A DNA stretch of 64,000 bases from Clostridia bacterium. GTDB taxonomy: Bacteria > Bacillota > Clostridia > UMGS1883. Positions 40,700-49,388 of the stretch are shown here, piece by piece. The stretch lies in the NCBI GenBank assembly GCA_017472685.1, contig JAFUOO010000018.1, forward strand, positions 1 through 64,000. Reading direction: 5' to 3'. Below the pieces are notes generated by a model. The model saw nothing but the letters and a program-made list of their open reading frames with translations. It was not told where the DNA came from and ran no database searches. Within the stretch, counting starts at the first letter, position 1. Each line of letters opens with the position of its first letter. The position numbers and the translations under genes were made by a program.

Positions 40700-43600
40700 A
40701 TGAAAAAGCTTTTTATCTCGCTGATTATTATCATGCTGTCCTTGACAGCTATCACAGCACTTGCAGCCCCCGACGGAGGACTTGTGGCAGTAAAGGTTGA
40801 AAACGGCGTTTACCTTTCCTGGCAGATGACAGGTGAAAGCTATAACCTTTATCGTGACGGTCAGCTTATACTGACAACGTCAGACACAAACTACACCGAC
40901 CCCGACGGCACACTTAATTCTGTATATAACTTAGAGGGTCAGAAGGCTGTTTCCGTATGGGCACAGCAGTATCTCGAAATTCCCGTGGTTAAGCCCGACC
41001 CCACTGTTGAGGGCGTTACATACTCACCCAACGATGCAGCAATCGACGACTTAGACGGTGACGGCGAATATGAAATCGTTTTAAAGTGGGACCCTTCCGA
41101 CTCCAAGGATGCGGCAACAGGCGGCAATTCTGACAGAGTGTATATCGATGCATACGAGCTTGACGGCACATTTATGTGGCGTATCAACATGGGCATAAAT
41201 GTCCGCGCAGGTGCACACGATACACAGATGGTTGTGTACGACTTAGACCAGGACGGCAAGGCAGAGGTAGCCCTCCGTACCTGCGACGGCACAGTTGACG
41301 GCACAGGCACTGTCATAGGCGACCCCAATGCAGTTTACACAAACGTATGGTGTGGCAAAAACATTGACGGACCCTTGTTCTTAAGTGTTTTTGAAGGTGC
41401 AACAGGTAAAGAGGTTGCCCGTGTGCCCTACGACCCCCAGAACAACGAACCTTCCACAATTATTTTTGGCGACGACGCAGGCAACAGAAGTGAACGATAC
41501 AATGCATGCGTTGCATATCTTGACGGCGTAACACCTCACCTTGTAACACAGCGTGGCTACTACGGAGGCAGAGCGGGCAAAGGTCCCGGCAGAACAGTAG
41601 TTGCTGCATATACATACAAAAACGGTGAGCTGACAAAGGCGTTACGCTTTGACACAATGGACGAGGGTAACGATATCTACATTGGTCAGGGTAACCACAA
41701 TCTGTCCGTTGGCGATGCAGATAACGACGGATGTGACGAAATTTTCCTTGGCTCACTTACACTTGATAACGACCTCTCCGTTCTTTGGTGCTCCTACGAG
41801 GGTCACGGCGATGCTCAGCATTTAGGCGATTTTGACCCCGATAACGACGGCATGGAATATTTTTCCGTTCATGAAGGCGGCGAATTTGGCTATACAGTTT
41901 ATGACGCAGGCACAGGCGAAATGCTTTTTGACATCCCTGCAGGCAAGGACACAGGACGCGGCCTTATTGCAAACCCCGGCCCCTTCCGCGGCAACTTTAT
42001 TGTTAACGTGGGCAGTGGTGCGAGAAGAATTAACTCCTTGGGTGAAACAGTAACAGACGTTGACGATACAGGTCAGAACTTCCGTATTTACTGGGACGGC
42101 GACCTTTATGACGAATTCTTGGGCGGCACAGGCATTGTAGATGTTAACACGGACGGTCACGGCGAAGTTCTTATTGACACATGGAACGACGGCTGTGCCG
42201 CAAATAACGGCAGCAAGTCCAACCCCTGCTTACAGGTTGATATGTTAGGCGACTGGCGTGAAGAGGTTATCTGGCGCACACAGGATAACAATGCTATCCG
42301 CATTTATACAACAACTATCCCCACAGAATTTTCTGTTCCGCCGCTTATGACAGACCATGTTTACCGCATGGGTATTGTGTGGCAGAACTCCAGCTACAAC
42401 CAGCCTCCTCACTTGGGCTACTATCTGGAGAGCGGTGTTAAGCTTACAATTAATTCTGCTGTAGCAGACATCAACGGTGTTAAGGTGCCCCTTGATGCAC
42501 CTGCATATATTGCATCTGACCGCACAATGGTGCCCTTACGCTTTATTGCAGAGGCATTTGATGCAAATGTAGGCTACGACAAGGGTGTTGTAACAATTGA
42601 AAAGGACAACACAATATTCAAAACAACAATCGGTACAAATACATACACCTTAAACGGTGTGGAAAAGACAATGGATACACAGAGCGTTATTGTAAACGAC
42701 CGCACAATGGTGCCCGTGAGAGTAGTTCTGGAAGCCTTCGGCATGAATGTGAACTGGAACGGCGAAACAAGAGAGGTTACAATAACACGAGGAAAGGCAA
42801 GGCGTGACAACGTGAAAATTTTTGTAGCAAGCGACTCCACAGGTCAGACCTACCGCGAAAATGCGGCACCACAGGCCGGCTGGGGACAGATGCTTCACTT
42901 CTTCTTCGACGATTCCGTAACAATTGAAAACAGAGCTATGGCAGGCAGAAGCCTTAAGAGCTTTTTTAACGAGGGCAGATGGGGCTCCATTCTGAACGAC
43001 GCTAAAGAGGGCGACTATGTAATTATTCAGTTCGGCCACAACGACGGCGCATGGAATAAGCCCGAAAGATACTCAAGCCACGAGGACTTTGCAGCAATGC
43101 TCGAAGCAGAATACATTGAGCCTGCACTTGCAAAGGGTCTGAACGTTATTATTGCGTCGCAGACACAGTCCAGATGGTTCAACGAGGAAACAGGCACAAT
43201 CTGGGAGCCCGGCGACGGCGTAAGCTATGCAACACTTCTTAGGGATGCAGCAGAAAAGTATAATCTTCCCTTTATTGACATTAATGCTACTTCCCGTGCA
43301 GTGGCAAACAGCTACGGCTTGGAAGGCAGTAAGGACCTTTACCTTGCTGACAATACACATTTTACATACCACGGTGCATTCAGAATTGCCGAGCTTATGG
43401 CAGAAGGCTTATACAAAATTCCGGACATGGTTGCAAGAAAGGACGACGGCTACCGTCAGATTGCAACCTTTACAGGTGACTATACCTTCGATGTTCGCGG
43501 CTGGGGCTTTGCTGACAAGTTCCGCGTTGTTATAAAGGGCGGCACAAACGTTACAATCAACGGCGAAACATATCTTACATGGGAAATGGACAATACTTTG

Positions 43601-44824
43601 GTAACAGAAGCACTTCCCGTTAACGGCAGATTGAATATTAACGCATCCGGTGAAGCAACAGTTGAGGTAAGTCCCATATTCACCTTTGCGCCCACAGGCG
43701 GCATCAACACTGCACAGGGTGAATTTGAAATTAAGCTTCCCGACGGAACATACGATTTTTCCTTCACAAAAAATGACCGTGAGCGCGGCCACATATGGAT
43801 AAACGGCAACGTTGTGGGCAGTAACGTTGACATGTACGGTACAGTAGGTGTTCCCGAAAATACACACTATACCTTCAACGATTTCCCCATCGAAGGCGTT
43901 GCAAAAATCAAGGTTGACGGCAAAACAACATTCTTAAAGAGCATTGATGTTGCTCTTTCACCCACAATTATAAACCGCAAAACAAAGGTTTTTGTAGCAG
44001 GTGACTCCACTCTTTGTAACTACTATCCCGTTATTCCCGAAAATACAGATGCCAACATTGCACACGGCACAGTACGCACAGGCTGGGCACAGGTACTGGA
44101 CAGATACCTCTCCGACGAGTATGAAGTTGTAAACTTAGCTGCAAGCGGTGACTGGGCACGTAACTGGCGCGATGTTATCTTCCCCACAGTGCTTACAGCA
44201 GGTAAGGAAGGCGACGTATTTATTATTCAGTTCGGTATTAACGACCGTAACCGTGACGACAAGACACACGACACAATGAAAAATGCAATCAAGGAAATGA
44301 TAACCAAGGCTGAAAGCAAGGGTATTAAGGTTATTCTCGTTAAGCCTCAGCCCTCGGTTGGCTACTCCTGGGGCAATGCGGGCGACTTTGACAAGCCCAA
44401 CGGCAACAACGGCGGCTTCTTTAACGCAGTTGAAGATATTGCAAAGGAAACAGGCGTAAGCTTTGTAAACCTTTACGACCTGGCAGGTGAGCACTTTGCT
44501 TCCGTAGGCAGACCCTTTGTTTCCGAAAACTATCAGCTCTGGGACTACAATTCAAACCAGATGGCAGATAAGCTCCACATTTCCTTCGACGGAGCAAAGA
44601 AATGCGCTGAGCTTTTCAGCCAGAACGCAAGCGAGCAGGGTCTTCTTAAGACAAAGGAATATATGTCGGTAGTGAGCATTGTTTCCGATGTATATGTTTT
44701 TGAAAACAGCACTCACAGCGTAATTTTCAACAATTCTCCCGAATACAAGAGTGTAAAGATAGGCTCGTCCGTTGTAACAATTGCACCCTACAGCACTGTT
44801 ACAAAAGAAGGCAAGGCACAATAA
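40700..44824 (+). CDS. Secreted PL11 lyase fused to two CE12 acetylesterase domains
   Basis: 1374 residues: signal peptide (1-22), PL11 rhamnogalacturonan lyase (about 25-575; DDLDGDGEYEIVLKWDPSDS, GQGNHNLSVGDADNDG), a copper-amine-oxidase-N-like stalk (579-700; DRTMVPLRFIAEAFDANVGY), first SGNH/CE12 domain (702-915; FVASDSTGQTY, IQFGHNDGAW, DNTHFTYHGA), a beta-sandwich (927-1085), second CE12 domain (1095-1330; FVAGDSTLCNYY, NLAASGDWARNW, IQFGINDRNRDD, DKLHIS). CE12 esterases remove acetyl groups from galacturonate of rhamnogalacturonan-I. The first CE12 has Ser in place of Gly before the catalytic Asp-Ser. AAGGAGGACAAAA precedes the ATG. It follows the GH105-propeller genes at 44 bp, so it may share their transcript. 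Confidence 0.93.
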   Translation: MKKLFISLIIIMLSLTAITALAAPDGGLVAVKVENGVYLSWQMTGESYNLYRDGQLILTTSDTNYTDPDGTLNSVYNLEGQKAVSVWAQQYLEIPVVKPDPTVEGVTYSPNDAAIDDLDGDGEYEIVLKWDPSDSKDAATGGNSDRVYIDAYELDGTFMWRINMGINVRAGAHDTQMVVYDLDQDGKAEVALRTCDGTVDGTGTVIGDPNAVYTNVWCGKNIDGPLFLSVFEGATGKEVARVPYDPQNNEPSTIIFGDDAGNRSERYNACVAYLDGVTPHLVTQRGYYGGRAGKGPGRTVVAAYTYKNGELTKALRFDTMDEGNDIYIGQGNHNLSVGDADNDGCDEIFLGSLTLDNDLSVLWCSYEGHGDAQHLGDFDPDNDGMEYFSVHEGGEFGYTVYDAGTGEMLFDIPAGKDTGRGLIANPGPFRGNFIVNVGSGARRINSLGETVTDVDDTGQNFRIYWDGDLYDEFLGGTGIVDVNTDGHGEVLIDTWNDGCAANNGSKSNPCLQVDMLGDWREEVIWRTQDNNAIRIYTTTIPTEFSVPPLMTDHVYRMGIVWQNSSYNQPPHLGYYLESGVKLTINSAVADINGVKVPLDAPAYIASDRTMVPLRFIAEAFDANVGYDKGVVTIEKDNTIFKTTIGTNTYTLNGVEKTMDTQSVIVNDRTMVPVRVVLEAFGMNVNWNGETREVTITRGKARRDNVKIFVASDSTGQTYRENAAPQAGWGQMLHFFFDDSVTIENRAMAGRSLKSFFNEGRWGSILNDAKEGDYVIIQFGHNDGAWNKPERYSSHEDFAAMLEAEYIEPALAKGLNVIIASQTQSRWFNEETGTIWEPGDGVSYATLLRDAAEKYNLPFIDINATSRAVANSYGLEGSKDLYLADNTHFTYHGAFRIAELMAEGLYKIPDMVARKDDGYRQIATFTGDYTFDVRGWGFADKFRVVIKGGTNVTINGETYLTWEMDNTLVTEALPVNGRLNINASGEATVEVSPIFTFAPTGGINTAQGEFEIKLPDGTYDFSFTKNDRERGHIWINGNVVGSNVDMYGTVGVPENTHYTFNDFPIEGVAKIKVDGKTTFLKSIDVALSPTIINRKTKVFVAGDSTLCNYYPVIPENTDANIAHGTVRTGWAQVLDRYLSDEYEVVNLAASGDWARNWRDVIFPTVLTAGKEGDVFIIQFGINDRNRDDKTHDTMKNAIKEMITKAESKGIKVILVKPQPSVGYSWGNAGDFDKPNGNNGGFFNAVEDIAKETGVSFVNLYDLAGEHFASVGRPFVSENYQLWDYNSNQMADKLHISFDGAKKCAELFSQNASEQGLLKTKEYMSVVSIVSDVYVFENSTHSVIFNNSPEYKSVKIGSSVVTIAPYSTVTKEGKAQ

Positions 44825-44863
44825 GTGTTGTATTCGGCAACCTTATAAAAAAGGAGGAAATTT

Positions 44864-46156
44864 ATGAAAAGAATAGTTTCATTGATAGTTTGTATCTTTC
44901 TTTTAACCACCCTTTCGGTAAGCGCAGTTAATTTAGAGGTTGACGGCGTTACCGTTGACTGTGACATGATTTTTGAGGACGGCACAGCTTATGTGCCCCT
45001 CAGCGGACTCTGTAAAGCGCTTAATGTCCGTTACAGCTTTGACCAGAATACACAGTCGGCGTTCATAAATGGTATTAATCTGTTCCCGGAAAAGGGCGAA
45101 GGCGTTACAGTTTATGTGGACGGCAAAAAATACGCTCCCACAGATACATCTGCCGCTTTCATGGTGCGTAACGGCGAAGTGTACCTGCCTGCACATCTTG
45201 CAAGTGAGGCAGTGGGCATGAGTGCCACATGGTACGCAAACACAGCAACACTCGTGTTTACAAAGAAGCTTCTCCCCGTTGCCAATGTACAGGTTGACCC
45301 CAACAAGACCTACGCAATTGTAAATTTTGAAACACTCACAGCACTCACAGCAGGCGACAATTCGCTGTCTGTTGCAGAGTATACAAAGAGTGCAAATCAG
45401 GAATTTAAGTTTATTGAAACAGAGTTTGACGGCTATTATCACATTCAGTCTGTTGCAACGGGCAAAAACCTTGACGTAAACGCTCATGGCACAACACCCG
45501 GTGTTTCCATTATCACATGGGACATGGGCACAGGCGATAACCAGAAATTCACACTTGAAAATGTTTCAGGCGGCACACTTATTTCAGCCAGAAGCTGTCA
45601 TTTACCCATTGAGCCCAACGGTGATGGCGTTATGCAGAACACAAAAACAGCTTCCGACAAGCAGAAGTGGCTCATTGTTGAATTCGGCTCCGGCGTAACG
45701 AAAAATGCCGAGGTTGCAAAGAAGCTTGACATAACATATACACCTCCGGTAAAAGAGGAAGCAGACGAAAATGCTCCCTACCGCACCTTCAGCATAGGTG
45801 ATAGCTATCTTGCCGACGAAAACGGACTGAAGGCATTGCCCTTAACTACCGCAGACAGCTTTAAATGGACTGTTATAGAATACTCAGAGGATGTTTACGT
45901 TATTGAAAACATCACTAATCAGAAGAGTGTGGATGTTAACGCACGTAGCCTTGTGGCAGGCGGAAGCATTATCACCTGGCAGACCTCCAAGGACACCAAC
46001 CAGAGATGGATTTTTGAGCAGAACGGCGATGGCTCCTATTATATAAAGAGCGTGCATTCCAACTTGTATCTTACGCTCCACGACGACGGTACTCTTACAC
46101 AGGAAAATAAAGACACAGCCCTTAAACAGCGTTGGAGCATAAATCCCGCAAATTGA
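44864..46156 (+). CDS. Secreted stalk and ricin-type lectin protein
   Basis: 430 residues: signal peptide (1-21), copper-amine-oxidase-N-like stalk (about 22-140; GTAYVPLSGLCKALNVRYSF, VYLPAHLASEAVGMSATWY), then two ricin B-type trefoil regions (about 150-285 and 310-430) with YYHIQSVATGKNLDVNAHGT, GVSIITWDMGTGDNQKF, SVDVNARSLVAGGSIITWQT and NQRWIFEQNGDGSYYIKS. No catalytic domain; it probably binds galactose- or rhamnose-containing pectin and helps hold enzymes or substrate at the surface. AAGGAGGAAATTT precedes the ATG. It is 39 bp downstream of the PL11-CE12 gene, last of the plus-strand locus. Confidence 0.85.
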   Translation: MKRIVSLIVCIFLLTTLSVSAVNLEVDGVTVDCDMIFEDGTAYVPLSGLCKALNVRYSFDQNTQSAFINGINLFPEKGEGVTVYVDGKKYAPTDTSAAFMVRNGEVYLPAHLASEAVGMSATWYANTATLVFTKKLLPVANVQVDPNKTYAIVNFETLTALTAGDNSLSVAEYTKSANQEFKFIETEFDGYYHIQSVATGKNLDVNAHGTTPGVSIITWDMGTGDNQKFTLENVSGGTLISARSCHLPIEPNGDGVMQNTKTASDKQKWLIVEFGSGVTKNAEVAKKLDITYTPPVKEEADENAPYRTFSIGDSYLADENGLKALPLTTADSFKWTVIEYSEDVYVIENITNQKSVDVNARSLVAGGSIITWQTSKDTNQRWIFEQNGDGSYYIKSVHSNLYLTLHDDGTLTQENKDTALKQRWSINPAN

Positions 46157-46232
46157 TTGTACATTTTAGCCAAATCTGAGCCCTCAAAATTATTCAAATG
46201 CACCAAAATGACTAAAACAAGGCATTTTTTGT

Positions 46233-46260
46233 TTGACATTCCTCATTTTTATGGTATTAT
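46233..46260 (+). promoter_or_regulatory. Promoter of a candidate small RNA
   Basis: TTGACA (46233-46238), 16 nt, TATTAT (46255-46260) with no protein gene downstream on this strand before a terminator. Confidence 0.65.
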
Positions 46261-46266
46261 AGAGGA

Positions 46267-46366
46267 CAGATAAATAAAGTGCTCTTTGAGGCGCTGACAG
46301 AGTAGACATTAAAATGTCACTAAAATCAGGGAAAAATAAAAGACGAGCGAAAGCTCGTCTTTTTGC
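46267..46366 (+). ncRNA. Candidate small RNA of about 100 nt
   Basis: The transcript predicted from the promoter would end at the terminator at 46338-46364. It contains a nested CTGA/TCAG stem around GACAT-TAAA-ATGTC, then an A-rich linker and the terminator stem. It has no start codon with a ribosome binding site. I do not recognise an RNA family. Evidence is promoter plus terminator plus foldable sequence. Confidence 0.45.
46338..46364. terminator. Terminator AGACGAGC-GAAA-GCTCGTCT
   Basis: Stem with GAAA loop, A tract on the left and TTTT on the right. It ends the candidate small RNA on the plus strand and may also end the walRK operon on the minus strand. Confidence 0.85.
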
Positions 46367-46371
46367 GTTAT

Positions 46372-47124
46372 TTAGGCTGCGTAGCACAGATAGCCTCTGC
46401 CCTGGTTATATACCCTCCAGGCATATTTTACCGCAAAGCCGTTGTCGGTGCTTTCAAGCACATATGCCTTTTCCACACCTGTAATGTGGCTACCCTTGGG
46501 AAGCTGCACACAAATGGAATTTACGGCCTGAAAAACAGAAACCTTAGTATCTTTGCCTTGGTTTATTATATCGGGCCACACGCCCGATAAAGAGGCAATT
46601 TCGCCATCCTTGTCGAGATAAACATCCAGGTACATGCCTTCCAGTTCAACAGAGTCAACCTTCATTTTAATGTAGCCTGTTGTTTCGTCGTAGAACATTC
46701 CATCAAAACCAATGCCAAGGTCCTTTACAGCATTTAAAATATCGGCTTCGTCCTTTGGAGCGGCCTCCTTAAGGGTGGTAAATACAATTTTGTTCCCGCT
46801 TATAACGAGCTTTTTGTCGCCACCGGGGGCAACAAGGCTTCCGCCCTCGCTTACATACTGTACCTTTTCGCCTATGAAAGCCTCTGTTAAAAAGTCAACA
46901 TCAAATGCCTGTGCCGAAATAATTTCCCTGGTTTCGTACAAATCGGGCACAACCTTTTCATCCACCGTTATGCCGTGCTTTAAAAGAATGCTTACAAAGC
47001 TTTTGTCAACCCCCTCCGGGAGCGACTGTGACATGTATCTTGAAAAAGCAATATTCACTAACAAAAAGAGGTTTATAAGAACTAAAACTATTATCATTAT
47101 GTTTTTAATTTTTGACCAGTTCAT
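46372..47124 (-). CDS. yycI: YycI-like regulatory protein
   Basis: 250 residues. One N-terminal membrane anchor in the characteristic MNWSKIKNIMIIVLVLINLF, then an extracytoplasmic domain with LVISGNKIVFTTL and GYIKMKVDSVELEGMYLDVY. YycI and YycH sit in the membrane and modulate the WalK sensor kinase. Start MNWSK has GGAG 7 bases upstream; longer in-frame starts have none. It is last in the walR-walK-(secreted protein)-yycH-yycI series, 178 bp after yycH, a gap filled with hairpins. The assignment rests on the N-terminus and position, since sequence identity in this family is low. Confidence 0.8.
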   Translation of the reverse strand: MNWSKIKNIMIIVLVLINLFLLVNIAFSRYMSQSLPEGVDKSFVSILLKHGITVDEKVVPDLYETREIISAQAFDVDFLTEAFIGEKVQYVSEGGSLVAPGGDKKLVISGNKIVFTTLKEAAPKDEADILNAVKDLGIGFDGMFYDETTGYIKMKVDSVELEGMYLDVYLDKDGEIASLSGVWPDIINQGKDTKVSVFQAVNSICVQLPKGSHITGVEKAYVLESTDNGFAVKYAWRVYNQGRGYLCYAA

Positions 47125-47175
47125 AATAATCTCCATTCTGCCGCCCTGCATCAGCGCAAATACAAAGTTTAAATG

Positions 47176-47301
47176 CTCTTATCGCAGGGCAAAGAATGAT
47201 AAGAGATTATTGGGTCCATATGCGTTTTCGCCAAGAGCGAAATTCTCGCATGGACATTAAAATTCGCCGGAGGCTTAGTGTGAAAATCATACTAAGCCTC
47301 C
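47176..47301. other. Three consecutive hairpins between yycH and yycI
   Basis: CTCTTATC/GATAAGAG (47176-47205), GTCCATATGCG/CGCATGGAC with inner TTCGC/GCGAA (47214-47255), and an 11-bp stem GGAGGCTTAGT/ACTAAGCCTCC (47269-47301) followed on the plus strand by TTTATTTTTT. The last looks like a plus-strand terminator although no plus-strand gene precedes it. Possible RNA element or intercistronic processing site. Confidence 0.6.
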
Positions 47302-47302
47302 T

Positions 47303-48715
47303 TTATTTTTTCGGATAGCGCTGCTCCAGATTGTTTATTTCGCAAAGCCAGGTTGTTCTGAGCACGTTTGAGTTTTCTCCCGAATCGAAATAACCGGGGT
47401 ACAAATCAGTTATTGTAGAATTTTCTGTGCCGGAAAAATGTGTTACAAAGTAGTCTAAAGCAAGCATGAAGTTTTCCTGCATTGTTGCAGAATGTGCCTC
47501 CTTGTAGCTACGCAGATACTGACGGTAGGAAACAATTTTGTTTCCTTCTGTTTCAATTTCAATTGCGTGGTACAAGCTTTCTCTGCCTTCCTTGGATACC
47601 TCCACCGCAATTTCACGACCGCCGTAGTAATAATCAAGCACAAAGCGGTTGCCTGCTTCTGTATTTTCAATACCCGATACCAGAACGGCAAGGGGCTCGT
47701 CGGAAACAGATGCCCATACCTTTTCAGCAAAGTCAATTGCGCGGTTAAGAATTTCGTATTCGTTATCGCCGTATTCGCCTAAATCAATACCCTTATCGCT
47801 GTCAACGGCGCTGTATTCGATATATCCGTCAGGGAAAATTGTTACGGTTGCGTAGTTTTCAACATAGTTATCCGCCCCGTAGCCGTCGCTGTAATAGCGA
47901 AGAGGCTTGGGGTTAAAGGAAAAGCTCTTGAGAATACCCGAGTGACCCTTACCCTCCATGGGATTGCTTGCGTAAATATCGCGGTAGGTGGACTCGTTGT
48001 CCGAGAAAAGCACCAAATCGGCAACCTTTACGCTGTTTTCACCAAGACCTTCGCCAAGAAGCGTGCTGAAGGCAAACTCGTAATAGCCGTCACGGCGGTA
48101 CTTGTTCGTATACATTGCGAGCACCTCTTCGGGGAAGGCTATGTCCTCGCTTTTTACAAGAAAGCGATATGCTTCGCTTGTGTTTGCGTCCTTAAGGGCA
48201 ACATAAACCGATTGCTCGCCCTCGGGGATTATTATTGCATCGCTTATAATGCCTATTTCCGAAGGAAGCCTTTCAAAGCTTGTGTTAAGCACCAAGGCAA
48301 GCATTCGGGGCTCTACCGCAATAGGATATTCCACATAAACGCTGGGCTCGGTAAGCAGATTAAGCCATTCGGCGTAATTTATTCTCTTTTCTTCTTCAAC
48401 CTTACCTTCAAAAAGTGCCTTCAGTACAATGGAGGTGTTTTCGTTCAGCTTGTCAAAGGCTTCGTCGCTGTTATAGTAGGGCACCCATAATTCGCCGTCA
48501 TTGACAACAATTTTCCTGGGCTTTGACAGGTTTTCCTTTGGCACGCTCACAAAGCTGTTACGCTGAAAAACGCGCATAAAGGGAAGGTCCGAAAAAGAAA
48601 AATAAGGCCAGTCGGACCCTAAAATGCCACTCTTGAACCACGCCTGATAAGTAAGAAAAAACAAATTTATAATGAGAATGACAATTATTGAGGTTTTAAC
48701 TTTTTCTTTAAACAT
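47303..48715 (-). CDS. yycH: YycH-like regulatory protein
   Basis: 470 residues with a single N-terminal membrane helix (VKTSIIVILIINLFFLTYQA) and a large extracytoplasmic region, the YycH layout. Features include VSVPKENLSKPRKIVVNDGE, LLTEPSVYVEYPIAVEPRML and a C-terminal EGNKIVSYRQYLRSY with YFDSGENSNVLRTTWLCEI. YycH with YycI controls WalK activity in Bacillota. It lies in the walRK operon, 65 bp after the small secreted-protein gene. Its assignment is supported by position and architecture more than by motifs. Confidence 0.82.
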   Translation of the reverse strand: MFKEKVKTSIIVILIINLFFLTYQAWFKSGILGSDWPYFSFSDLPFMRVFQRNSFVSVPKENLSKPRKIVVNDGELWVPYYNSDEAFDKLNENTSIVLKALFEGKVEEEKRINYAEWLNLLTEPSVYVEYPIAVEPRMLALVLNTSFERLPSEIGIISDAIIIPEGEQSVYVALKDANTSEAYRFLVKSEDIAFPEEVLAMYTNKYRRDGYYEFAFSTLLGEGLGENSVKVADLVLFSDNESTYRDIYASNPMEGKGHSGILKSFSFNPKPLRYYSDGYGADNYVENYATVTIFPDGYIEYSAVDSDKGIDLGEYGDNEYEILNRAIDFAEKVWASVSDEPLAVLVSGIENTEAGNRFVLDYYYGGREIAVEVSKEGRESLYHAIEIETEGNKIVSYRQYLRSYKEAHSATMQENFMLALDYFVTHFSGTENSTITDLYPGYFDSGENSNVLRTTWLCEINNLEQRYPKK

Positions 48716-48780
48716 AAAAATACCCCATTATTCAAACAAAGGCTACAGCAAATACTGCTGCAGCCCTGTTTTCGTTACTC

Positions 48781-49260
48781 TTAGTTAAGCCAACCATTCA
48801 GCTTGGATTGCATATTCAATGAAAAAGAATTGATATCCGACATAACAGAGCTGTTAACAACCGTTATGGTAAGATAGCTGAGCTGATAGCTTCCGTCACT
48901 CGCTTCCGCTCTCACACAGATACGGTTTTCACCGTCCTTAAGTGAAATCTGACGGTAAAATACACCCGATGAGCCGATTTTATATGTAGCAATCGTGCCG
49001 TCGCTGTTCTTCTGAGGAACAAAGCTTGAGCCGTTGTACGTATAAATGCAAACACTCACACCTTCATTGCCAACACCTGTAATAGAATATGTTGTCTTTA
49101 CAGTGGATGTTGATGCTGTGTCAGGCTTTTTAATCGTTATTAAGTTGGAAACCGTACCCTGGCTTCCATCTGCAACCGTAGAGGGATGTGCAAAAACCGA
49201 CAATGAAGCGGTCATGATGAATACAAAAACCAAGAGCACGGAAATAATAGTTTTCTTCAT
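48781..49260 (-). CDS. Small secreted protein inserted in the walRK operon
   Basis: 159 residues. Signal peptide MKKTIISVLLVFVFIMTASL ending SVFA-HP. The mature part (about 25-159) looks like one Ig- or cadherin-like beta-sandwich: TYSITGVGNEGVSVCIYTYN, FYRQISLKDGENRICVRAEA, YLTITVVN. Two cysteines could form a disulfide. It has no counterpart in the classic walR-walK-yycH-yycI-yycJ operon. GGAGGTAACGGTT precedes the ATG. Its position between walK and yycH suggests a link to cell-wall stress sensing, which is inference; no enzyme motif is seen. Confidence 0.75.
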   Translation of the reverse strand: MKKTIISVLLVFVFIMTASLSVFAHPSTVADGSQGTVSNLITIKKPDTASTSTVKTTYSITGVGNEGVSVCIYTYNGSSFVPQKNSDGTIATYKIGSSGVFYRQISLKDGENRICVRAEASDGSYQLSYLTITVVNSSVMSDINSFSLNMQSKLNGWLN

Positions 49261-49388
49261 AACCGTTACCTCCGCGAGGAAATTCCATCATTCCTCATAC
49301 ACATTATACACTACTAATGTTACAATTCAATAACAGACAGTTTAATCCTATATTACAAAAAATTTTCCCCAGGGAAAATTTTGTTTTT

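Noticed and set aside
47303..48715. Plus-strand small frames over yycH
   Set aside because: They have no ribosome binding sites, overlap the real gene fully, and show no recognisable protein.
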